Notes under the pieces: model-generated
What the model was told of the DNA's origin: nothing
The model's input: the letters and a program-made list of their open reading frames with translations, nothing else
Databases searched by the model: none
Shown here: piece after piece, positions 33,527 to 39,788 of the stretch
How the letters are laid out: each line of letters starts with the position of its first letter
Numbering within the stretch: the stretch's first letter is position 1
Position numbers and translations under genes: made by a program
Assembly (NCBI GenBank): GCA_019747815.1
Contig: JAIEQJ010000101.1
Location: forward strand, 1 to 39,788
DNA length: 39,788 nt
Source: Hyphomonadaceae bacterium
GTDB taxonomy: Bacteria > Pseudomonadota > Alphaproteobacteria > Rhizobiales > Hyphomicrobiaceae
Reading direction: 5' to 3'

Positions 33527-34084
33527 TCATGGCCTTGGGATATATCTACCGCCTGGAGCCGGCGAGAACACCGTTACTATTCCGCCCTCCTCATTTAGCA
33601 CCACCGTATTGCCCCTGGCATCAGTGTATTCCCATGTCTTTCTGCCATCTTGATCCACTCGGCCTACTCGCGTTCGTGCATTATTTTGCACGATGGCGTC
33701 GATGCGCTCGTCAGTAAAGTCGCGGTCTCTTGCCTGCTGCCTCCCATGGCTGGTGTACCTATGCCCACCTGGTGTCGACCCGTGATCACCGCCGGGATCT
33801 TTTGGCGCGGGTTGCCCGTGGGGTGGCGGCTTCGGCTCGGCCGGTTTGCCCGGGCCTTTGGGCAGCCTTCTGGCGATTTGATGCAGCAAGCCATCGCCGC
33901 CTTCGCCAACCCATTGCCCGCCGCCGGTTTGGCCGGCAGGGACGCAGGGCTGGTCGACGCGGAAGCCGGCTTTCTGTGAGAGATCGTCGCCGCCATCAAC
34001 GGGGCCATACCCGACGGCGGCGCGCTTTTCGTTCTGGGTGAGGAAGGTGGCCTTGTCGATGCGGGTCCACCCTCGGGACAGCAA
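33527..34084 (-). CDS. Orphan portal-tip domain, cassette 2 (possible RelE/DUF4258-like toxin)
   Basis: 185 codons open from a TTG in the palindrome. It has a short portal arm (TRIDKATFLTQNEKRAAVGYG), the connector FRVDQPCVPAGQTGGGQWVGE, a proline/glycine-rich linker and a C-terminal domain of about 75 residues: RDRDFTDERIDAIVQNNART, DGRKTWEYTDARGNTVVLNE, GGIVTVFSP. The pattern of a helix with T/D-x-x-I-D-x-I-V followed by beta strands ending in GxIVTVF resembles the DUF4258/RelE-like ribonuclease fold, but I hold this loosely. The arm extends to about 34160 and is frame-broken by the palindrome at 34070-34094. Confidence 0.65.
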   Translation of the reverse strand: MLSRGWTRIDKATFLTQNEKRAAVGYGPVDGGDDLSQKAGFRVDQPCVPAGQTGGGQWVGEGGDGLLHQIARRLPKGPGKPAEPKPPPHGQPAPKDPGGDHGSTPGGHRYTSHGRQQARDRDFTDERIDAIVQNNARTRVGRVDQDGRKTWEYTDARGNTVVLNEEGGIVTVFSPAPGGRYIPRP

Positions 34085-34207
34085 GCCCGAGGGCAGGCAG
34101 CGCTTCGCGTTCGATTCTCAGGGCTTCGATGGAGTCGAGGTCGGGGCGGAGCTCGAGCGCTCTCGGATCAGCCCAGCGGAGTCCGTGCCGTTTACTTCGC
34201 GGAGCTG

Positions 34208-34525
34208 CTATTCGATACGGGAAGCAAGCTCGGCTCGTACCTCCTCGAAGAAGGGCCTGATCGGTACTATGCCCCACTGTGATCCACACTCGGACCAGAG
34301 TTTGCACAGTTCCTCGTCGCTGGCGTTGGAGGCCAGCAGATCTGTGAGGTAGGCACTCAGTTCATCAGCGGCGGTGGCGTCCAAGGTGGCTATATACCCC
34401 GACGCGGCGCCTTCCAGTCGCGGATACTGATGTTGAATGTCCTGATGGAACCACTCGGACAATCCAAGAAAGGAGTCTGGAGGTGATTGCGTTCGCTGCA
34501 TGGCTTGGCTCTCTGAACTGCTCAT
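34208..34525 (-). CDS. CdiI-like immunity protein, cassette 1
   Basis: A 105-residue acidic protein. LGLSEWFHQDIQHQYP near the N-terminus, then two helices and EELCKLWSECGSQWGI, match my memory of the CdiI_2-type immunity proteins that pair with RNase A-like CdiA tips (FHQD motif). The start is uncertain: ATG at 34525 or 34501, or a TTG at 34567 that overlaps the toxin stop. It follows the RNase A-like tip directly, as it should. Confidence 0.75.
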   Translation of the reverse strand: MSSSESQAMQRTQSPPDSFLGLSEWFHQDIQHQYPRLEGAASGYIATLDATAADELSAYLTDLLASNASDEELCKLWSECGSQWGIVPIRPFFEEVRAELASRIE

Positions 34526-34563
34526 CGAACAAACGGCCGTGAAGGGAGTTTTATTCTTCCGCT

Positions 34564-35340
34564 TCAACGCCAGATCATCCGTGCTCTTGGAGGCGGCGCA
34601 GAGGCGGGAAACGCAGTAATGATTCTGAAGCCACCAGACATCGATGGATCTCTTCCAATTACAACAACGGCTAGACTAGTCCTCCTAAATTGAACCTGAG
34701 CTGTCGGAGAGCTGCGGTACGCCTCCTCTCCGGTAGGGGAGTCGAATGCCAGCCCGAGTGTTATTCCCCTGGTCCCAAAATCCCCCGCAATCACGCGATC
34801 GACCGTTGCTGTATGAGCAGAAAGAGTTGCGCCTATGACCCGCTGTGCAGCAGTTACCGATGGAAACGTACCCAAGAGCCGACGATATACTATTCCTCCC
34901 TGATCGTCAGACCACATATCTCTTCCCATCTGGGCAATCATTGACGCAGTGGTTCGGCCCACGTGTTCCCTGATGGTATGGCCTTCGATGCTAGAGTCCC
35001 CGATTGGACCTTCATGCTCCGTCAGGTCAATCAGAAAACCGCGACGGTCTTGCGTTAGGTGTACGAGGCCATCGCCGCCGCCTTCCCCTACCCATTGGCC
35101 GCCACCAGACTGGCCGGCAGGGACGCGGGGTTGGTCGACGCGAAAGCCGGCCTTCTCTGAAAGGGCGTCGCCGCCATCGACTGGGCCGTAGCCGACGGCT
35201 GAGCGCTTTTCGTTCTGGGTGAGGAAGGTGGCCTTGTCGATGCGGGTCCAGAGTACCTCGCGTTCGATGCTTAAGGCTTCGATGGAGTCGAGGTCGGGGC
35301 GCAGCTCGAGGTGGGCGTCGAGCCCGTGGCCGCCCCTCAC
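34564..35340 (-). CDS. Orphan portal-tip RNase A-like CdiA-CT toxin, cassette 1
   Basis: 258 codons open from a GTG. It has an intact portal arm (ELRPDLDSIEALS ... TQNEKRSAVGYGPVDGG), the connector FRVDQPRVPAGQSGGGQWVGE, and a C-terminal domain that matches the bacterial CdiA-CT RNase A-like family: EGHTIREHVGRT with the first catalytic-type histidine, FPSVTAAQRVIGATLSAH, a central strand region, and VVVIGRDPSMSGGFRIITAFP at the end. These tips cut tRNA or other RNA in target cells. No ATG or ribosome-binding site precedes it, and a displaced portal fragment lies upstream. The toxin half is visibly less GC-rich than the GTA genes. Confidence 0.85.
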   Translation of the reverse strand: MRGGHGLDAHLELRPDLDSIEALSIEREVLWTRIDKATFLTQNEKRSAVGYGPVDGGDALSEKAGFRVDQPRVPAGQSGGGQWVGEGGGDGLVHLTQDRRGFLIDLTEHEGPIGDSSIEGHTIREHVGRTTASMIAQMGRDMWSDDQGGIVYRRLLGTFPSVTAAQRVIGATLSAHTATVDRVIAGDFGTRGITLGLAFDSPTGEEAYRSSPTAQVQFRRTSLAVVVIGRDPSMSGGFRIITAFPASAPPPRARMIWR

Positions 35341-35366
35341 CCCGGCCCTCTCCCCGTGAAGGACGG

Positions 35367-35440
35367 GGTTGCCGTCGCGGGCGGTGTAGACCAGTGCGCC
35401 CGAGGGCCGGGCGCAGTTGTCGAGCAGTGCCTTGTTCCAG
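35367..35440 (-). pseudogene. Displaced internal portal fragment
   Basis: Matches the portal codons for WNKALLDNSARPSGALVYTARDGN (main copy at about 37152-37225) with a few changes. It is joined abruptly to a half family B hairpin (CCTCTCCCCGTGAAGGACGGGG, 35347-35368) and then to cassette 1, showing that rearrangement joined separate parts of the portal gene. Confidence 0.85.
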
Positions 35441-35460
35441 CGCGCGTCAGTTTCGACCAG

Positions 35461-35874
35461 CTACTCTTGCTGCCGCCACCACTGGTAGCCGCGCTCGTCT
35501 AGTATCTGGAAGGCTTTCTCACGCGCTTCCGCTGTCGAAAAGATCACGGGATAGCGCACTTCCCTAAAATCACCCTTGCTCAACGTCCAGAATGACGTCG
35601 CGGCGTCGAACCTGAACCAATCCCTCAGGCGGGAAACAAGCTCAAGGGCTGCTTGCTTGTCGAGCGTCGTTTGCTTTCTGGGCGAGAACTCTTCAAGACC
35701 CACGGCCACGAAACCGCGTTCCACAAGGCCATTCAGAGCCTCCTGCAACGCCTCGACCTCTGTTGGATCGCCTTTGGGTTCAATGATCGTGTTGAGCATC
35801 GTAAAGATGTTCTGCTCCCAAACCTCTTCCAGCTCCGCGAGAACACGCTGCTCTACTTCCGTCAGCTCGATCAT
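35461..35874 (-). CDS. Candidate immunity protein for the active portal tip
   Basis: A 137-residue, strongly acidic protein (MIELTEVEQRVLAELEEVWEQN at the front; helical throughout the first 60 residues; RDWFRFDAATSFWTLSKGDF and FQILDERGYQWW near the end). It starts 23 bases after the stop of the portal-toxin gene, with AGGA in front. I do not recognise the family. Size, charge and position fit an immunity partner for the tip domain on the portal protein. Confidence 0.65.
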   Translation of the reverse strand: MIELTEVEQRVLAELEEVWEQNIFTMLNTIIEPKGDPTEVEALQEALNGLVERGFVAVGLEEFSPRKQTTLDKQAALELVSRLRDWFRFDAATSFWTLSKGDFREVRYPVIFSTAEAREKAFQILDERGYQWWRQQE

Positions 35875-35897
35875 CTGATGCGCATCCTACTTAGTCG

Positions 35898-38012
35898 TTA
35901 CCTATCTGGAATCGGTGTGTGAGCGCCTTCCGGTCGGCCGAACCCTGGTCGATAACGGTAGTAATAGCCGAATATGTGCTTTTCCGATGGGTCGCTTCGG
36001 TAGTGCCGTTCCGGCCGCTCCATGATGCGCACCTGTTCACCCGTTTGAGGGTTCTCAAGTATGTACCCTCGACCGCGGCGTGCTGGCTGTGAGAGGATGT
36101 AACCTTGCTCACTCAGCTCGCTCCGCAGGCGGTTCACACCCCATGATGGGTTGGTGTTGGGGATAGCGTCACGGAGGATGTGCGCAAGGCGGGCTTCGGC
36201 GGCACGGGCCATCATTTCGTAGTGGCCAATTTGTCCTTCGATGCTTCCAGGTCTGGAAACGCTTTGCGGCCCTTGCCAATTGGGATCCAATTCGCGAAGG
36301 CGGCGCAGTGCAGCTCGAGCCTGAACCTCGGCAGCGGCGAGACGCGCTTCCTGGGCAGGTGTCCCCGTTTGTCCGCCGCGACGCCGGGAGACAGTGTGCA
36401 CCAGGCTGTCGCCGTCACCGCCGGGGCGCCGAGGTCTTTCGGTGGACCGTGCAGGCTGCGCGCGGTTGGGGTCCTTGCCGAAGTCGTAGCGACCGAGCAC
36501 GCTGCGGGGCTGGCCGGGCCACTTCAGGGACAGGGCGTCGGCCGCGGTCCGGGCGCCCGCGCCTGAAGCTTTCAATTCGTCGCCGCCATCAACGGGGCCA
36601 TACCCGACGGCGGCGCGCTTTTCGTTCTGGGTGAGGAAGGTGGCCTTGTCGATGCGGGTCCAGAGGGCTTCGCGTTCGATGCTCAGAGCCTCGATGGAGT
36701 CGAGGTCGGGGCGGAGCTCCAGAGGTGCACCATCAGCGGAAGAAAACTGCGGCTCCTGGGTCCCGGATGGCCGCATGCCGAAGGCATGCTTCCAGCATGA
36801 CGCGGCCTCCGGGATGACAAATGCGGGGGCGAGCCAGCAGGAGAGCGCCTTGGCGGTGCGGGTGACGAGGGGCAGCACGGTCGAGCGCCAGAAGGAGCGC
36901 GTGGCCTCCTGGTAGTTGGAGTAGGTGTTGTCACCGGGGATGCCGAGCAGCATCGGCGGCACGCCCAGCGCCAGCGCGATCTCGCGGGCGGCCACGTGCT
37001 TGGCCTCGATGAAGTCCATGTCCTTGGGCGAGAGCGACATGGACTTCCAGTCGAGCCCGCCTTCCAAGAGCAGCGGGCGGCCGGCGCGGGCGGCGCCGGC
37101 AAAGCCCTGCTCCAGCTCGGCCTTCAGCCGGTCGTACTGCTCGATGGTGAGGTTGCCGTCGCGGGCGGTGTAGACGAGCGCGCCCGAGGGACGCGCCGAG
37201 TTGTCGAGCAGCGCCTTGTTCCACTTGGACGCGGTGTTGTGGATGTCGATCGCCGTGGCGGCGGCCTCGATGGGCGAGAGGCCGTAGTGGTCGTTGAGCG
37301 GGTGGAACAGCTTCAAGTGCAGCACGCGGTGCACGCCGGGCGCGGCCTCGCCGGCGAGGCGGCGGATCTTGCCGTCGACGGTGTAGTCGAAGGCCGCGGG
37401 CCAGCCGTCGGCGCCGGGCACCACCTTCATGCGGTCGGGGCGGAGCGTGTGCAGCTCGCGGATGCTGCCGCCGAGGGGCAGCGCCTCCAGGTAGGCGTTG
37501 CCGGCGACGAGGAGGAAGCCGTAGAGGGCCTCGAGCAGGTCGGGCGTGCTGGCCGCCGGGTTGGGGCGGGCGAGGAGGGCGAGGAGCGGGTGGTCGGTGA
37601 TCTCCTCGTCGCCGGCGTAGAGCAGCAGCGGCACGGAGGCTGCGGCCTCGGCGATCATGCGCACGGAGCGGTAGAGGATGGCGTTGCCCATGAAGCCTTC
37701 GCGGGCGAAGGCGGCATAATCGCGCTGGCCCCAGGCGGGCGAGCCCAGGCGGTCGAAGGCGAAGTAGGGGGCGGTGAAGCTTTTGGTGGCTGGAGGAGTG
37801 TGGAGCCGCCCCTCACCAGCCCCTATCCGCCCCTCACGAGCCCCTATCCGCCCCTCACCAGCCCCTATCCGCCCCTCACCCCGACCCTCTCCCCGTGAAG
37901 AACGGGGAGAGGGGGACGCAGGCGGCGTCTGCGGCGTGGGCGCCAGCCCGAAGCCACGAACTGTGCGGGCGAGCCAGTGCGTCAGCCGACCGTTGGGGCG
38001 CTGCTGGGGCAT
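35898..38012 (-). CDS. GTA portal protein g3 (HK97 family) with C-terminal toxin-like tip
   Basis: 704 residues from the ATG before PQQRPNGRLTHW (GAAGG upstream), against about 400 for a normal GTA portal. Residues 70-400 are the HK97-type portal: FDRLGSPAWGQRDYAAFAREG, NAILYRSVRMIAEAAASVP, HPLLALLARPNP, GNAYLEAL, SPIEAAATAIDIHNTASKWN, LLDNSARPSGALVY, EAKHVAAREIALALGVPP and GDNTYSNYQEATRSFW. A family A repeat is translated in frame after ALSCWLAPAF, then ELRPDLDSIEALS to DFGKDPNR closes the portal part. The last ~187 residues (35901-36461) are not portal: a basic linker, a helical stretch and a terminal domain with GYILSQPARRGRGYILENP, GEQVRIMERP and FGYYYRYRPG. I do not recognise this tip, but position, a following small acidic gene and cassette homology say it is a toxin. 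In HK97-type portals the C-terminus faces the head interior. Confidence 0.88.
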   Translation of the reverse strand: MPQQRPNGRLTHWLARTVRGFGLAPTPQTPPASPSPRSSRGEGRGEGRIGAGEGRIGAREGRIGAGEGRLHTPPATKSFTAPYFAFDRLGSPAWGQRDYAAFAREGFMGNAILYRSVRMIAEAAASVPLLLYAGDEEITDHPLLALLARPNPAASTPDLLEALYGFLLVAGNAYLEALPLGGSIRELHTLRPDRMKVVPGADGWPAAFDYTVDGKIRRLAGEAAPGVHRVLHLKLFHPLNDHYGLSPIEAAATAIDIHNTASKWNKALLDNSARPSGALVYTARDGNLTIEQYDRLKAELEQGFAGAARAGRPLLLEGGLDWKSMSLSPKDMDFIEAKHVAAREIALALGVPPMLLGIPGDNTYSNYQEATRSFWRSTVLPLVTRTAKALSCWLAPAFVIPEAASCWKHAFGMRPSGTQEPQFSSADGAPLELRPDLDSIEALSIEREALWTRIDKATFLTQNEKRAAVGYGPVDGGDELKASGAGARTAADALSLKWPGQPRSVLGRYDFGKDPNRAQPARSTERPRRPGGDGDSLVHTVSRRRGGQTGTPAQEARLAAAEVQARAALRRLRELDPNWQGPQSVSRPGSIEGQIGHYEMMARAAEARLAHILRDAIPNTNPSWGVNRLRSELSEQGYILSQPARRGRGYILENPQTGEQVRIMERPERHYRSDPSEKHIFGYYYRYRPGFGRPEGAHTPIPDR
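36755..36818. repeat. Family A hairpin translated in frame within the portal gene
   Basis: CCTGGGTCCCGGATGGCCGC ... GCGGCCTCCGGGATGAC with an inner GCATGCCGAAGGCATGC palindrome. Read on the minus strand as VIPEAASCWKHAFGMRPSGT. It lies between the last portal helix (ALSCWLAP) and the ELRPDLD segment, and the same insertion is in the remnant copy at 28169-28232, so insertion preceded duplication. Confidence 0.9.
37807..37879. repeat. 21-bp tandem repeat in the portal gene N-terminus
   Basis: Three copies of CGCCCCTCACCAGCCCCTATC (one with G for C) at 37807-37827, 37828-37848 and 37849-37869 and a partial fourth copy. It encodes a heptad GRIGAGE/GRIGARE in the portal N-terminus next to a translated family B hairpin (37880-37914). 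There are no unique spacers, so this is not a CRISPR. Confidence 0.95.
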
Positions 38013-38038
38013 GCGTGGAGCCTTCAGGTGTACATGTG

Positions 38039-38085
38039 GCCCTGGGTCCCGGCTCTCGCGCCTTCGCGCTCGGCCGGGATGACAG
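38039..38085. repeat. Family A hairpin between g2 and g3
   Basis: CCTGGGTCCCGGCTCTCGCGCC ... GGCCGGGATGACAG, a single hairpin in the short gap between terminase and portal genes. It keeps the frame open upstream of the portal start, producing a false N-terminal extension. Confidence 0.75.
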
Positions 38086-38107
38086 TTGCGTGCGCAGGCT
38101 GCGCGCC

Positions 38108-39478
38108 TCACCACATCCCGTGGACCTTAGGCTCGGCGCGGCGCTCGGCGAGCATCAGCTCGGTGAGGGCCCAGACGAGGGCGTCGAGGCGGTCGGGGCT
38201 CTTGCCATGGGCGAGGTTGTCGGCGGCGAAGTCGCACATCTCGTGCTCGAGGTCGGGGTAGGTGCCGACGTGGGCGACGCGGCCTTCCCCGTAGAGCGCG
38301 GACACGGGCTCGGCACGCGCGAACTTGCCGCGGCTGGCGTACACCGTCTTCACGGGCACGCGCACGTCGATGCTCTTGAACATCTGCACCAGCAGGTCGC
38401 CGCCCTGGTTGGTCTCCACCACGATCGTGTCGGCCTCGTAGTCGTGGTAGGCGGCCACCGCGGCCTTGGCCCACACCGTCGGCTCGCGGCCCTGCACGGT
38501 GCGGTCGCCGATCACATAGGCGCGCCGGTCGATGCCGAGACCCGCGACAATGATGCCGCAGGCGTCGGAGCCCGAGGTCGAGGTCACCGGCGGATCGACG
38601 GCCACGACGATGCGCACAAGCTCGGGGCGCACCGAGAAGCGGCTCTGCTCGATCGTGCTGCGCTTCCACAATCCCGTGAGACGCTCCTCGACGATCTCGC
38701 CCTCGAGCTCCTGCCGGCCGAGCAGCGTCGCACCGTAGCGGCGCTCCATCTCGGCGATGAACGCGGGCGACAGGAACGTCGCGTTGTCGGCCGTGCGCGA
38801 GCGCGTGACGGCGGTGGCGTGGTCATCCAGCATCTTCTTCAGGAGCGGGATGGCGCGCGGCGTGGTGGTGACCACGCACTGCGGCCAGCGGCCGAGGCGC
38901 AGGGCGAACTGCAGCGTGTCCCAGGCGTACTCGGGCCGGCGCCACTTGCACAGCTCGTCGCACCAGGCGGCGTCGAACTGCGGCCCGCGCAGACTGTCGG
39001 GATCGTCGGCGGCAAACATCTGCGCGATGGTGCCGTTGTCCCAGACGAGCTGGTTCTTCGACACCTCCAGCTTGGGGCGCTTGTCGGGCGGATAGACCGA
39101 CATGAGGCCCGACACGCCCTCGATCATCACGCTTCTGACCTGGGCGATGGTGTCGCCGACGAGCGCGATGCGACGCGAGCGGCGGTCGGCCAGCGGCGGC
39201 TCGCCGACGACCTGGGCGCGGACCCATTCCGCACCCGTGCGCGTCTTGCCCGAGCCGCGGCCGCCGAGGACGAGCCACGTGTGCCAGGGCCCGCCGCCCT
39301 TGGCGAGGATGGGCGCGAGCTGGTCATCGCGGGCATTGGCGGCCCAGTGATACTTGAAGCTCTCCCACTCCTCGCGCGTCAAATTGGCGACCAGGACGTC
39401 GGCGGCCTCAGGATCGCGGGAACAGTTTCTCAAGGCGTTCCGCAATCTCTCGGCGGAACTCGTCCTTCTCGGATGCAA
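38108..39478 (-). CDS. GTA large terminase g2
   Basis: DNA-packaging motor ATPase and nuclease, 456 residues. Walker A is LGGRGSGKTRTGAEW (about 71-85), Walker B and catalytic glutamate are in FDAAWCDEL, the C-motif region is CVVTTTPRA, and the RNase H-like nuclease has VVAVDPPVTSTSGSDACG with the first metal-binding aspartate and a later VETNQGGDLLVQMF segment. Length fits RcGTA-type terminases. The ATG at 39478 gives a 71-base overlap with g1; no better start is visible nearby. GTA terminases package host DNA without sequence preference, which is known of the family, not seen here. Confidence 0.95.
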   Translation of the reverse strand: MHPRRTSSAERLRNALRNCSRDPEAADVLVANLTREEWESFKYHWAANARDDQLAPILAKGGGPWHTWLVLGGRGSGKTRTGAEWVRAQVVGEPPLADRRSRRIALVGDTIAQVRSVMIEGVSGLMSVYPPDKRPKLEVSKNQLVWDNGTIAQMFAADDPDSLRGPQFDAAWCDELCKWRRPEYAWDTLQFALRLGRWPQCVVTTTPRAIPLLKKMLDDHATAVTRSRTADNATFLSPAFIAEMERRYGATLLGRQELEGEIVEERLTGLWKRSTIEQSRFSVRPELVRIVVAVDPPVTSTSGSDACGIIVAGLGIDRRAYVIGDRTVQGREPTVWAKAAVAAYHDYEADTIVVETNQGGDLLVQMFKSIDVRVPVKTVYASRGKFARAEPVSALYGEGRVAHVGTYPDLEHEMCDFAADNLAHGKSPDRLDALVWALTELMLAERRAEPKVHGMW

Positions 39479-39788
39479 TGGCGAGGCCGTCGGGGTCGAT
39501 GTCGGCGCTGAGGGCGGTGAGCTCGGGATTGGCGGATTTTCTCCTCCCGTCGGCAGCAGAGGCGGGTTCAGAGGCCATCTCCGTCACTTGATTGATATTG
39601 TCGATGAGCGCGGCGAACGCGTCGCGCTCATCCCTGCTCAGCGTGGACGGCTCGACGCCGTCCGGGTTGGTCTGCAGGGCGTCCAACTGCTTCTGCATGT
39701 TGAGCTCCATCATCCTGATCTTGAACTCGATGACGCTGTAGAGGCGCTGCGCCAGACGCCGGCGGATGTCGGCGGTCGCGGGCGAGGG
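39408..39788 (-). CDS. GTA g1, small-terminase-like protein (5' end outside the window)
   Basis: The frame is open from the window edge through 126 codons and ends at 39408, so the true start lies beyond 39788; an internal ATG at 39713 would give 101 residues only. Visible sequence has TADIRRRLAQRLYSVIEFKIRM followed by MELNMQKQLDALQ, a helical region, and acidic, low-complexity C-terminal part ending EFRREIAERLEKLF. By position it is the g1 small terminase-like subunit, first gene of RcGTA-type clusters. The sequence alone would not identify it. Confidence 0.75.
   Translation of the reverse strand, partial: PSPATADIRRRLAQRLYSVIEFKIRMMELNMQKQLDALQTNPDGVEPSTLSRDERDAFAALIDNINQVTEMASEPASAADGRRKSANPELTALSADIDPDGLAIASEKDEFRREIAERLEKLFPRS

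Noticed and set aside
30673-35874. Tips as ordinary free toxins of toxin-antitoxin operons
   Set aside because: Most tip ORFs have no ATG or ribosome-binding site and begin with portal sequence; the toxin families are polymorphic-toxin tips. Only cassette 5 could be read from its own ATG.
28000-36740. Transposon or insertion sequence as cause of the repeats in the array
   Set aside because: No transposase, resolvase or terminal inverted repeats bracket the array; the repeated units are portal gene fragments.
37807-37879. CRISPR-like array
   Set aside because: Units of 21 bases adjoin each other with no spacers and are translated within the portal gene.
35898-38114. Portal start at 38114, 34 codons earlier
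   Set aside because: The extra codons translate a family A repeat (CHPGRARRRESRDPG). The ATG at 38012 has a ribosome-binding site and a sensible N-terminus.

Overview
The window is GC-rich DNA from an alphaproteobacterium, most likely of the order Hyphomicrobiales (Rhizobiales); I cannot name the genus. Support comes from a cycHJKL-type cytochrome c maturation operon, a FeuP/FeuQ-like two-component pair, an EcfG-type stress promoter, a c-di-GMP-linked beta-glucan synthase pair, and a complete structural cluster of an RcGTA-type gene transfer agent (GTA). No tRNA, rRNA, transposase or CRISPR array was seen.

Left part (1-12.2 kb). Minus strand: ccmI, ccmE, ccmF, ccmH (transcribed toward position 1). 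Plus strand: a membrane-fusion protein and a PilZ-bearing processive GT2 synthase with an ATGA overlap, then a single-domain response regulator behind an EcfG-type promoter. Minus strand: a glycine-zipper lipoprotein and the feuP-feuQ-like pair.

Right part (12.3-39.8 kb, all minus strand, so read from high to low coordinates). The GTA cluster runs g1 (cut by the window edge), g2 terminase, g3 portal, [8-kb insertion], g4 protease, g5 capsid, g6 adaptor, g7 stopper, a small gene, g8 terminator, g9 tail tube, g10/g10.1 tail chaperones with a -1 slippery heptamer, g11 tape measure, g12 distal tail, g13 hub, g14 peptidase, g15 megatron, then a lysis gene that fuses a cysteine-peptidase-like domain, a GH108 muramidase and a holin-like segment. 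Intergenic gaps are filled with several families of short palindromic repeats, some of which also sit in frame inside genes.

The exceptional part is 28.0-38.0 kb. The portal gene does not end after its portal domain but continues in frame into a roughly 187-residue toxin-like tail, followed by a small candidate immunity gene. Behind it, where the protease gene should follow directly, lies an array of five cassettes in the same orientation. Each starts with a copy of the portal 3' end, continues into a different C-terminal domain (RNase A-like CdiA-CT, an unknown domain with some DUF4258-like character, two WHH/HNH nucleases, one unknown), and is followed by a small gene: CdiI-like, unknown, SUKH, SUKH, or a TPR protein. 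A last degenerate portal 3' copy abuts g4. This is the layout of CDI/Rhs orphan toxin-immunity modules, but built on a GTA portal protein. I infer an 'armed' GTA in which toxin tips on the portal can be exchanged by recombination; this has not been tested and I know of no description of it.
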